A DNA stretch of 64,000 bases from Roseomonas sp. (GTDB taxonomy: Bacteria > Pseudomonadota > Alphaproteobacteria > Acetobacterales > Acetobacteraceae): contig JADCER010000014.1 of the NCBI GenBank assembly GCA_020249925.1, forward strand, positions 1-64,000, written 5' to 3'. This document shows positions 7,717 through 15,573 of the stretch, piece by piece. The notes beneath the pieces are model-generated. The model was not told where the DNA came from, did no database searches, and worked only from the letters and a program-made list of their open reading frames with translations. The translations under genes and the position numbers were made by a program. Positions within the stretch are counted from its first letter, which is position 1. Each line of letters begins with the position of its first letter.

Positions 7717-8370
7717 ATGCCGATTCCAACCTATGCCGATGCGGTGCGCTTCGTGCGGCGCCAGCCAAGGATCAATACCAGCGCCCTGGCAGATGGCCTT
7801 GGGATCCGCTGGAGCCTGGCGCTCGACTACCTGCAACGCATGGAGCAAGCGGGCGTTGTTGGCGCCATTGACGATCACGGCTGGTGGCCTGTGTCCCGGC
7901 CTAAGGGTCCGCCTGCCGTTCGCAAACCCGCGCCGGCCCCGGCTGCCGCGCCACCACAAAGCCCCACACCCAAGCTGGAAAGGCCACCGGAAACCCCTGC
8001 CGCTGCGCCGCCCCTTGGCCAATCCAGTGATGAAGAGCAGCAGAAATTGCTGGAAAAACTGCGGGAAGCGGCCCGCGTGCTGATGGCCGAGCGGGAGAAT
8101 ATGCAAAAGCTCCGCGATGCCTGCCGGCTACTGATCGCAGAACGGGAAGCCTGGAAGCGCCGCGCCTTGGCCGCCGAGGCGCGGATGCTGACCGAAGAGG
8201 CCGATGAAATGGATCGCCACCGCTTTGATGCGCTGCGCCGCGTGCTCGCGCGTGAATTGCACCCGGATTACGCGCCGGCGAATTGTGCCGATCTTCCACT
8301 GCGCGAAGCGCTCTTCAAATCCATCTGGCCCAAGGTGGAACAGATCGAACGCAAGGGGCGCGCCGGGTAG
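7717..8370 (+). CDS. FtsK-gamma-like winged-helix protein with coiled coil and HPD tail
   Basis: In this 217-residue protein, residues 5-60 resemble the winged-helix gamma domain of the DNA translocase FtsK (AVRFVRRQPRINTSALADGL followed by LDYLQRMEQAGVVG). A Pro/Ala linker (60-105) leads to a charged predicted coiled coil (107-167), and the C-terminus has RELHPDY with an HPD tripeptide at 182-184 and FKSIWPKVEQIE, reminiscent of a short J-like helical hairpin. There is no FtsK motor. FtsK gamma recognises KOPS sequences, so a DNA-binding role is inferred. It is monocistronic, between a Bug gene and coaBC. Confidence 0.65.
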   Translation: MPIPTYADAVRFVRRQPRINTSALADGLGIRWSLALDYLQRMEQAGVVGAIDDHGWWPVSRPKGPPAVRKPAPAPAAAPPQSPTPKLERPPETPAAAPPLGQSSDEEQQKLLEKLREAARVLMAERENMQKLRDACRLLIAEREAWKRRALAAEARMLTEEADEMDRHRFDALRRVLARELHPDYAPANCADLPLREALFKSIWPKVEQIERKGRAG

Positions 8371-8632
8371 GCCCAGGGCGATGGGATGAAAGCCTGATTG
8401 CCCCAGCGGATCCGCTTGGCTGGCGCATGCGCAGCAGGGGAATTGCCCTGATTTTGCAGGATTTTACCCCGAATGCCGCCTGCTCCGGTTTGGGCCCCTA
8501 GGCAGCTGCCAGGCCCAGGTGACTGCCGCCAAGCGTCTCGACCCCAACCGGACAGCAGGCCTTGAAAAGGCCAGCGCCTTCATCGCGCCCTTCAGCATAT
8601 CCTTCACGCGGCTTCTGGGTTAGGCTTGCGCC

Positions 8633-9823
8633 ATGATTGCCGGCCGTAAAATCCTGCTGATCGTCTCGGGCTCCGTCGCTGCCTATAAGGTGCTGGAATT
8701 CACCCGGCTTGCGCGCAAGGCGGGGGCTTCTGTCACCGCCATCCTGACCGCGGGCGGGGCGCGTTTTGTGACCAAGGAGGCACTTGCCGCCATTACCGGC
8801 CAGGCGGTGCATGATGATCTTTGGGCCGCCGAGGCCGAGATCGGCCATATCCGCCTGGCGCGGTTGCCTGATCTGGTGCTGGTGGCGCCGGCCTCGGCGG
8901 ATTTGCTCGCGAAAATCACGCATGGCTTGGCAGATGATTTGGCGACCTGTGTGCTGCTCGCGACCCGCGCGCCGATCATGGTGGCGCCGGCAATGAACCC
9001 CGCCATGTGGGAGAACCCAGCGACGCAGGCGAATATCGCGACACTTCGCGCGCGCGGCATCACGCTGGCCGGGCCGGAAGTGGGCGCCATGGCGGAACCT
9101 GAATCGGGCCCCGGCCGGCTGATTGAACCGGCGGCGCTGCTGGCGGCGGTGGAAGCCGTGCTGACGCCCGGCGAGCACCCCCTGCAAGGCCGCCATGTGC
9201 TGGTGACAAGCGGGCCGACGCATGAACCGATTGACCCGGTGCGCTACATTGCCAATCGCAGCAGCGGCAAACAGGGCCATGCGATTGCCGCCGCCCTTGC
9301 CGCGCTTGGCGCGCGCGTCACTTTGGTCTCCGGCCCTGTCGCGCTGCCTGATCCGAAAGGGGTTACGGTGCGGCGCGTGGAATCAGCGCGCGATATGCTG
9401 GCGGCCTGCGAAGCGGCGCTACCCGCCGATGTTGCGATTTGCGCCGCAGCCGTCGCGGATTGGCGCAGTGCCGCCGCCGCTGATCAGAAAATGAAGAAGA
9501 TCGCGGGTGAGGTGCCGCCGCCAATCGCGCTCGCACTCAATCCCGATATCCTGGCGACACTTTCCGCCGCCGGGCCGCATAGGCCGAAGCTGGTGGTGGG
9601 GTTCGCCGCCGAGACCGAAAAGCTGGAAGACCATGCGCGCGCCAAGCGCAAGAAAAAGGGCTGCGATTGGATTGTGGCCAATGATGTATCGGGCGATGTG
9701 ATGGGGGGCGCTGAGAATACCGTGCTGCTGATCACGCCCAAGGGCACAGAAGCCTGGCCGCGCATGAGGAAGGAAGAAGTCGCGGCAAGGCTTGCCGCGC
9801 GCATTGCAGAGGCTTTGGCATGA
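8633..9823 (+). CDS. Bifunctional phosphopantothenoylcysteine decarboxylase/synthetase
   Basis: CoaBC makes 4'-phosphopantetheine from 4'-phosphopantothenate, cysteine and CTP, two steps of coenzyme A synthesis. The 396-residue length is normal. The flavin-binding CoaC half (1-180) has [13 protein letters not shown] and the [11 protein letters not shown] signature; the CoaB half begins at [19 protein letters not shown], with NRSSGKQG and the KMKK lysine loop. In the CoaC flap I read [13 protein letters not shown], with Glu where E. coli Dfp has its reactive Cys. The stop overlaps the dut start by four bases (ATGA), a conserved pairing. Confidence 0.95.
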   Translation: MIAGRKILLIVSGSVAAYKVLEFTRLARKAGASVTAILTAGGARFVTKEALAAITGQAVHDDLWAAEAEIGHIRLARLPDLVLVAPASADLLAKITHGLADDLATCVLLATRAPIMVAPAMNPAMWENPATQANIATLRARGITLAGPEVGAMAEPESGPGRLIEPAALLAAVEAVLTPGEHPLQGRHVLVTSGPTHEPIDPVRYIANRSSGKQGHAIAAALAALGARVTLVSGPVALPDPKGVTVRRVESARDMLAACEAALPADVAICAAAVADWRSAAAADQKMKKIAGEVPPPIALALNPDILATLSAAGPHRPKLVVGFAAETEKLEDHARAKRKKKGCDWIVANDVSGDVMGGAENTVLLITPKGTEAWPRMRKEEVAARLAARIAEALA

Positions 9824-10272
9824 CCCCGGAAATTGCTGTGATACGCCTGCCCCATGGCGCGGATTTGCCGCTGCCGAGCTATGCCACGGAAGGGGCGGCG
9901 GGGATGGATTTGCTGGCCGCGATCAGCGCGCCGGTGGTGATCCCACCGGGAGGGCGTGCCTTGATTCCAACGGGGCTGAAAATGGCGATCCCGGCGGGGT
10001 ATGAGATTCAGGTGCGGCCCAGGTCAGGCTTGGCGCTGAAGAACGGCATTACGCTGCCCAATAGCCCTGGCACGATTGATGAGGATTATCGCGGTGAATT
10101 GGGCGTCATTCTGATGAATGCGGGGACTGAGCCCTTCACGGTGGAACGCGGCATGCGCATTGCCCAGGCCGTGCTGGCGCCAGTCACGCGCGGGGTTTGG
10201 CGCGAAGTGGCCGAACTGCCTGATTCCGCGCGCGGGGCGGGCGGTTTCGGCAGCACCGGCACCAAGGCTTGA
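9820..10272 (+). CDS. Deoxyuridine 5'-triphosphate nucleotidohydrolase
   Basis: dUTPase hydrolyses dUTP to dUMP and pyrophosphate, keeping uracil out of DNA and feeding dTMP synthesis. All five motifs of the trimeric family are visible in 150 residues: AAGMDLLA (1), [12 protein letters not shown] (2), [16 protein letters not shown] (3), [11 protein letters not shown] (4) and [10 protein letters not shown] (5). It is translationally coupled to coaBC through an ATGA overlap. The convergent RidA gene ends six bases downstream, leaving no room for a terminator. Confidence 0.97.
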   Translation: MTPEIAVIRLPHGADLPLPSYATEGAAGMDLLAAISAPVVIPPGGRALIPTGLKMAIPAGYEIQVRPRSGLALKNGITLPNSPGTIDEDYRGELGVILMNAGTEPFTVERGMRIAQAVLAPVTRGVWREVAELPDSARGAGGFGSTGTKA

Positions 10273-10278
10273 TTTGTT

Positions 10279-10746
10279 TCAGTCAAGCACGCGGAAAATC
10301 GCCTCGATCTCGACCGGGATTTGATTGGGCAGGCTGCCAAACCCCACAGCTGAGCGTGCATGCTGGCCATTATCGCCCAGCACCGCGACGAAAAGATCAG
10401 AACAGCCATTGATGATGCGCGGGTGTTCGCGGAATTCCGGCACCGCATTCACCATGCCAAGCACCTTGAGCGCGCGCAGGCGGGAAAGCCCGCCGGCAGC
10501 CGATGCCGCGACCGACAGCAGCGAAAGCCCGACGTGGCGGGCGAGTTGATAGGCTTCATCAATGCCGATTTCCGTCGGCACCTTGCCGCTGATAGGTTTG
10601 CCTTCCGCATCGCGCGGGCCCTGGCCGGATAGGTAAATGATGTTCCCATCGCGCCGGAAGGGCACATAAGTCCCCAAGGGCTTTGGCGCCGGCGGCAGCA
10701 CAAGGCCAAGCGCGGCCAGGCGGGCTTCGGGGGTGTCTTCGGACAT
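10279..10746 (-). CDS. RidA family protein (1)
   Basis: The Met at 10746 (MSEDTPEARLAALGL) gives 155 residues, typical of the longer RidA/YjgF subgroup. RidA-type enzymes hydrolyse reactive enamine/imine intermediates to ketones. The conserved Arg lies in HARSAVGFGSLP and the Glu in VEIEAIFRV at the C-terminus. The start is preceded by GGAGAG. A second member of the same subgroup (20713-21177) shares the LAALG-VLPxPA opening. The 5' ends of this gene and the TPR gene are divergent and 85 bp apart. Confidence 0.88.
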   Translation of the reverse strand: MSEDTPEARLAALGLVLPPAPKPLGTYVPFRRDGNIIYLSGQGPRDAEGKPISGKVPTEIGIDEAYQLARHVGLSLLSVAASAAGGLSRLRALKVLGMVNAVPEFREHPRIINGCSDLFVAVLGDNGQHARSAVGFGSLPNQIPVEIEAIFRVLD

Positions 10747-10831
10747 GTCTCTCTCCTTCATGACGTTAAGTATACTCGACACGGCTTGGCCAAGGCTGGC
10801 AAGCTTTGCGCTTGAATGTCGGAGCCTCCCC

Positions 10832-12181
10832 ATGCACCAGGATCAGCACGGCCTTGCCACCACCAGCGCGTCAGAGGCCGCGACGCGCGCTTATGATCAT
10901 GTGGTAACGGGCTATCTGAAATATCGCGCCGATACGCCCGCGCGCATGAAGGCGCTGCTGGAAGCGGATGGTGAGATGCCGATGGCGCGGGTGCTGCAAT
11001 CAGCCTTTGCGCTGCTCGGCTACAAGGCCTCATTGCTGCCTGCCGCGCGGGAAGCAGCCGCGGCCGCCACGCGCCTTGCGGCCAAGGCAAGCGCACGGGA
11101 AGTCGCCCATGCTGCCGCCGTAACCGCCTGGGCGGCAGGGGATCTCGACCAGGCTCTGGCGACGTGGGAGGCGATTTTGCGCGAACGCCCGCATGATATC
11201 CTGGCGTTTCGCTTGCACCACTTCAACGCCTTTTGGCTGGGGCGCGTTGGTGCCATGCAGCGCGTGGTGGATGCTGTTTATCCCTATTGGACCGAGGCAC
11301 TTCCCGCCTATGGCAGCATTTTGGCGTGTCGCTGCTTTGCGCATGAGGAATGCGGCAATTACCAGGTAGCGGAAGAAAGCGGCCGCGCCGCCATTGATCT
11401 TGACCCCGGCGATTTATGGGCCGCGCATGCGGTGGCGCATGTGATGGAAATGCAGGGCCGGCGTGGTGAGGGCATTGCCTGGCTCTCGGGCTTGGAAAAG
11501 CATTGGGAAGGCGCGTCCAACCTGGCGCATCATTTGTGGTGGCACCGCGCAATGTATCATCTGGAACGCGCGGAATCGGAGGAAGTGCTGGCGCTTTACG
11601 ACAAGGGCTTTCGCAACCTGCAAAGCCCGCTGACGGAAGCCGCACCCGATTTGTATATTGATGTGCAGAATGCCGCTTCCATGCTGTTTCGCCTGCAACG
11701 CCAAAGCGTGAATGTGGGGGCGCGTTGGGAAGAATTGGCCGATAAGGCGGAAGCGCGGATTGGTGATTGCCTTTCTGCCTTCACCCTGCCGCATTGGATG
11801 ATGGCTCTGGTTGCGACCGGGCGCTTCCACGCAGCGACGAAGTTTTTGGATGGCATTCGCGATGCCATTGCCGCTGGTGGCACTCTTGCGCCCATTCTGC
11901 GTGACGCGGCGCTGCCGGTATGTGAGGCCGTGCTGGCGCATGGGCGCGGTGATCATGCCCGCGCCGTTACCGTGATGCGCCCAGCCATTGGCGTGATGCA
12001 CCGCATGGGCGGCAGCCACGCGCAGCAGGATGTGCTGGAACAGCTTTTCCTGGATGCGGCGATGAAGGCGGGCATGTTGGCCGATGCGCGCCTGCTGCTG
12101 GAACGCGTGGCCGGGCGCCATCCCGTGCCGCCGGAACGCCGCGTGGGCTATGCCAGTGCCGCCGCGGCCGTGATGCATTGA
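10832..12181 (+). CDS. Tetratricopeptide-repeat protein, TTC38-like
   Basis: From the ATG at 10832, eight bases after GGAG, the protein has 449 residues and no export signal. It is almost wholly helical, with TPR-like pairs (for example WEAILRERPHDILAFRLHHF, AEESGRAAIDLDPGDLWAAH, HVMEMQGRRGEGIAWL). The LRERPxDxLA and H-x-x-A-H-V-x-E-M arrangement matches the TTC38 group of bacterial and eukaryotic cytosolic proteins of unknown function. An AhpD-like gene follows after 14 bp, probably in one transcript. Confidence 0.75.
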   Translation: MHQDQHGLATTSASEAATRAYDHVVTGYLKYRADTPARMKALLEADGEMPMARVLQSAFALLGYKASLLPAAREAAAAATRLAAKASAREVAHAAAVTAWAAGDLDQALATWEAILRERPHDILAFRLHHFNAFWLGRVGAMQRVVDAVYPYWTEALPAYGSILACRCFAHEECGNYQVAEESGRAAIDLDPGDLWAAHAVAHVMEMQGRRGEGIAWLSGLEKHWEGASNLAHHLWWHRAMYHLERAESEEVLALYDKGFRNLQSPLTEAAPDLYIDVQNAASMLFRLQRQSVNVGARWEELADKAEARIGDCLSAFTLPHWMMALVATGRFHAATKFLDGIRDAIAAGGTLAPILRDAALPVCEAVLAHGRGDHARAVTVMRPAIGVMHRMGGSHAQQDVLEQLFLDAAMKAGMLADARLLLERVAGRHPVPPERRVGYASAAAAVMH

Positions 12182-12195
12182 AAGGATTGCGAACC

Positions 12196-12534
12196 ATGAC
12201 CGAAGTGAAGAACTGGGCCGAATACAGCGCGGGGCTGAAGGCACGCGGCAAGGAATTGGGGCAATTGCACCCTGATATCGTCAAGGGCTTCGTTGCCCTT
12301 TCAAATGGTGCGGCGCAAACCAAGCACCTGGATGCCAAGACGCGCGAATTCATCGCCCTTGCCGTTGCCATCACCACGAAATGCGATGGCTGCATTGATG
12401 CGCATGCGCGCAAGGCCAAGGCTGCCGGCGCCACCAAGGAAGAAATCGCCGAAGCGCTTGGTGTTGCCATCGCGCTCAATGCCGGCGCGGCCTATACCTA
12501 TGCGCTGCATGTGCTGGATGCGGTGGGCGACTAG
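12196..12534 (+). CDS. Carboxymuconolactone decarboxylase / AhpD-like protein
   Basis: A 112-residue protein with the CMD fold. The CDGC pair followed by DAHARKAKAAGATKEEIAEAL is the AhpD-type redox motif (CxxC plus a downstream His proton relay), which points to an alkylhydroperoxidase or disulfide-exchange role rather than lactone decarboxylation. The start at 12196 lies behind AAGGATTGCGAACC; an in-frame GTG/ATG at 12178 would overlap the TPR stop. The convergent PPK2 gene ends only four bases away. Confidence 0.85.
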   Translation: MTEVKNWAEYSAGLKARGKELGQLHPDIVKGFVALSNGAAQTKHLDAKTREFIALAVAITTKCDGCIDAHARKAKAAGATKEEIAEALGVAIALNAGAAYTYALHVLDAVGD

Positions 12535-12538
12535 CTTT

Positions 12539-13417
12539 TCACCCCAGGCGCTTCTTCGCCACCGCAAGGGCGGCGCGCTGTTCCTTGGTAACGGCGGGGT
12601 AATGCAGATCAAGCTTTTCGAGCGCTTCAATCATCGCCACCACCACCACAAGGCGCGTGAACCATTTGGCATCGGCCGGCACCACAAACCAGGGCGCATG
12701 CGGCGCGGCTGTCGCGGTAATGGCGGCCTGATAGGCCTTCATGTAATCATTCCAATGCGCACGCTCCGCGACATCATTGGCTGAGAATTTCCAGTTCTTC
12801 TGTGGTTCTTCGATGCGGGCCAGAAAGCGCCTTTTCTGCTCCTCCTCACTCACATTCAGGAAGAATTTTAGCACCACCATCCCCTGGCGCGCCAGATAGC
12901 GTTCATAGGCCGCGATATCTTCGAGCCTTTCATCCCAGATCTTCTTGCCGATCAGTGAAGGCGGCAGCTTCTGGCGTGCAAGTAATTCCGGATGCACGCG
13001 GAGCACCAGCACTTCCTCATACCAGGAACGGTTATGGATGCCGATGCGCCCGCGTTCCGGTAGTGCAATGGAATGACGCCAGAGGAAGTCATGGTCCAGC
13101 TCCATTGCCCCCGGCGCCTTGAAGGAATGCACCTGGCAGCCCTGCGGATTGACGCCGGAGAATACATGCTTGATGGCGCCATCCTTGCCGGCAGCATCCA
13201 TCGCCTGAAAAATGCATAAGACCGACCAGCGATCCTGCGCATAAAGCTTGTCCTGCAATTCCGCGAGCCGCGCGATACCCTGCTGCAACAGCGCCTCGGC
13301 TGCGGTTTTCTGTATTTCGAGCCCGGCGGTATCGGCCGGGTCATAATCCTTCAGGCGAAAGCCGCGCCCCTTGGTCACGCGGTAGCGGTCCAGGATCTTG
13401 GTTGCTCTTTTTTCCAT
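12539..13417 (-). CDS. Polyphosphate kinase 2 family protein (class III-like)
   Basis: PPK2 enzymes phosphorylate nucleotides with polyphosphate. Walker A is in FQAMDAAGKDGAIKH and the lid/Walker B region reads HNRSWYEEVLVLRVHPE; Asn before Arg-Ser (FNRS-like rather than FDRS) is characteristic of the class III group that acts on AMP and ADP. With the Met at 13417 the protein has 292 residues. That ATG shares one base with the MFS stop (TAATG), indicating translational coupling, so it is the downstream partner of the MFS gene. Confidence 0.88.
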   Translation of the reverse strand: MEKRATKILDRYRVTKGRGFRLKDYDPADTAGLEIQKTAAEALLQQGIARLAELQDKLYAQDRWSVLCIFQAMDAAGKDGAIKHVFSGVNPQGCQVHSFKAPGAMELDHDFLWRHSIALPERGRIGIHNRSWYEEVLVLRVHPELLARQKLPPSLIGKKIWDERLEDIAAYERYLARQGMVVLKFFLNVSEEEQKRRFLARIEEPQKNWKFSANDVAERAHWNDYMKAYQAAITATAAPHAPWFVVPADAKWFTRLVVVVAMIEALEKLDLHYPAVTKEQRAALAVAKKRLG

Positions 13418-14652
13418 TACGCAGGTTCCTTTCGTGGTTGCCACCAGGGCAGGAAAATCCAGAGCGCTGCGGCCAATTGGACGGCGAAAGTCATGCCCAG
13501 AGCCCAGACATAACCTTCTGGCGCCCAGCCACCCGTTGCGGTGCGGGGCCAGAGATCAAGAATGGCGCCGATCCCTGTCTGAAACACGAAAACCACGCAG
13601 AGCATCAGGAAATTGATGGCAGTGGAAACGCGCCCGGCCAAGGCTGGCGGAAAGCCCTGTGCAATGGCGGCATAACCCGCCGGCCCGACCGAGCCTGAGA
13701 AGGAAAAGAAAAACCACAAGGCCGCCATAACCCAGAAATTGCTCGGCCCCAGCATCAGCATGGCTTGCGCGAAAAGGCAGCCCGCCACACCAACATAGGG
13801 CATCAGCATGGGCGAATAGCCGCGCGCCTGCGCGAAGGATGCGGCCTGTCCCGTGAAAAGACTGCCGAGCATCATGCCAAGCGCATAAATGAATAAGGCT
13901 GCGGCGCGTGCGCTATCATCCAAGCCACCAACATCACGCAGCCACGGCCCAGCCCAAAGCCCCTGATAGGTGAAGTTGAGCGTGGAGAGCATACCAACTG
14001 TCGGCACCAGGCGTAGAAACACCGGGTCCTTGAAGATGCGGCCATATTCGCCGATCTCCTGACGCAGGCTGCGCCGCGGCGCGGGTGCGACGCCGGGCGG
14101 CGCATTGGGCACGGAAAACCAGATCCAGGCCGATACCATCACCGCGAGCATAGCGAGCACGGCGAAAACCCCGCGCCAGCCGATGAAAGGCAGCGCCCAT
14201 TGCACCGGCATGGTGGCGGAAAGCCCGCCCATGGAAGCAAAAAACAGCCCCGCGCCCGTGACAGCCGCCACACGTTCCTTGGGATACCATTGCGTATTGG
14301 CCTTCAGCATCGCCATCAGCCCCGCCGCAACACCCACACCAGCCACGCAGCGCCCCGCCGCCAGCATCAGCACATCCGTGGACAGCGCACTGATCACAAA
14401 CCCCGTTGCCGCAATCAGCGCCAAAGTCGCCTGCACACGGCGCGGGCCTTTCAAATCCAGTGCAAGCCCGATTGGCAATTGTGCCATGGCGTAGCTCGCG
14501 AAAAAGCAGGCCGCGAGCAGCCCAAGCTCCGCCGCCGTCAGCCCGAATTCAAGCGCCAGAAACGGCCCGATCACCGCCACCAGGGACCGATTGGCCTGGT
14601 TGATGAAATTGATCGCCGCGAGCGGCAAGGTAATGCGGGTGAAAAGCGACAT
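13417..14652 (-). CDS. MFS transporter
   Basis: This 411-residue protein has about 12 hydrophobic segments. The first loop NQANRSLVAVIGPFL and the cytoplasmic signature GLALDLKGPRRVQ match the major facilitator superfamily, near the hexuronate/nitrate-type clades. The start at 14652 (MSLFTRITLPLAA) excludes a hydrophilic 26-codon upstream extension. The stop overlaps the PPK2 start (TAATG). The substrate is unknown. Confidence 0.85.
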   Translation of the reverse strand: MSLFTRITLPLAAINFINQANRSLVAVIGPFLALEFGLTAAELGLLAACFFASYAMAQLPIGLALDLKGPRRVQATLALIAATGFVISALSTDVLMLAAGRCVAGVGVAAGLMAMLKANTQWYPKERVAAVTGAGLFFASMGGLSATMPVQWALPFIGWRGVFAVLAMLAVMVSAWIWFSVPNAPPGVAPAPRRSLRQEIGEYGRIFKDPVFLRLVPTVGMLSTLNFTYQGLWAGPWLRDVGGLDDSARAAALFIYALGMMLGSLFTGQAASFAQARGYSPMLMPYVGVAGCLFAQAMLMLGPSNFWVMAALWFFFSFSGSVGPAGYAAIAQGFPPALAGRVSTAINFLMLCVVFVFQTGIGAILDLWPRTATGGWAPEGYVWALGMTFAVQLAAALWIFLPWWQPRKEPA

Positions 14653-14696
14653 GGGCGGAGCATGGCACGGGCGCTGCCCCTCGCCCATAGGAGATT

Positions 14697-15566
14697 TCAG
14701 GGCAGGCGCAGCCGGACCGAAATCGGGCAATGATCGCTGATCACGTCACGCAAGGCCTGATCACGTTCCGTATAGGAAAGCACGCGAAAACTATCCTTGA
14801 CGAGCCAATCCGCGGCGCGCAGCCCAAGCAGGATGTGATCCACAAAAGCGCGCCCATGCCCATCGCGCGCCCAGCAGGGATTCGAAAAACCCTCAGTGGC
14901 GCGGCGCATGGGTGATGCGGCGTTCAGCATGGACAGCATTTCATCATCGCGCGTGAAGCGCCGATTGAAATCGCCCAGGATGACAAAGGGCATGTTTTCG
15001 CGGCGGCGTTCGGCAATCCAATCAGCCAGAATTTGCGCCTGCTGGCCTAGGTTCTGGCAATCGCTGTTATTTGGCTGGCGCACAGAACCTTGCGCGCAGC
15101 CGCCATCCAGATGGATGGACAGCAGCCGAAGCCGCGCGCCATTGGCGCCATGGAGTGTGATATCCGCGCCGCGCCGCAAGGAACGCCGCGCGGTGGGGCG
15201 AAGATCAAGCGCCATCAGATCAGGATTGCGCGTGACCTGCAGCCCCTTGCGCCAAGCAAAGCCGGAACGCTGGATGTCATTTTCAGCGGGGAAGTGGAAA
15301 TCATAGGCGGTAGCGTCAAAAACGCGCGCCGCAGCCAAGGGGCCATCCACTTCCTGCAGCGCAATCACATCCGCCGCAAGCCTTTCCGCATAGGCGCGCA
15401 GCCGGGCGAAATCCTGTTCGGTCCTGGTGGTCAGATCGCGCGGCAGATCGGGATGGCCGGCGGGCTTGCTGGTGAGCCAGGCGATGTTCCAGGCGGCAAT
15501 CTTAAGTTCCTGCGCCCAGGCGGGCAGCGCCAGTAGAAGCATCGCCAGTAGAATCAGCGCGCGCAT
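14697..15566 (-). CDS. Secreted endonuclease/exonuclease/phosphatase family protein
   Basis: A signal peptide (MRALILLAMLLLALPAWAQ) opens this 289-residue protein, which then follows the EEP (DNase I-like) fold: KIAAWNIAWL, IALQEVD (metal-binding Glu), ILGDFNRRF and the final SDHCPISVRL (catalytic Asp-His). Substrate could be extracellular DNA, phospholipid or a phosphate ester. The start follows GAGGGCACC and lies eight bases after the DUF2075 stop, so the gene belongs to the 19.6 to 12.5 kb run. Confidence 0.85.
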   Translation of the reverse strand: MRALILLAMLLLALPAWAQELKIAAWNIAWLTSKPAGHPDLPRDLTTRTEQDFARLRAYAERLAADVIALQEVDGPLAAARVFDATAYDFHFPAENDIQRSGFAWRKGLQVTRNPDLMALDLRPTARRSLRRGADITLHGANGARLRLLSIHLDGGCAQGSVRQPNNSDCQNLGQQAQILADWIAERRRENMPFVILGDFNRRFTRDDEMLSMLNAASPMRRATEGFSNPCWARDGHGRAFVDHILLGLRAADWLVKDSFRVLSYTERDQALRDVISDHCPISVRLRLP

Positions 15567-15573
15567 GGTGCCC

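Noticed and set aside
8371-8632. Hidden RNA gene or ORF in the gap before coaBC
   Set aside because: No tRNA-like cloverleaf, no conserved hairpin and no frame with a ribosome site was found in the 262 bp; I see nothing there beyond a promoter.
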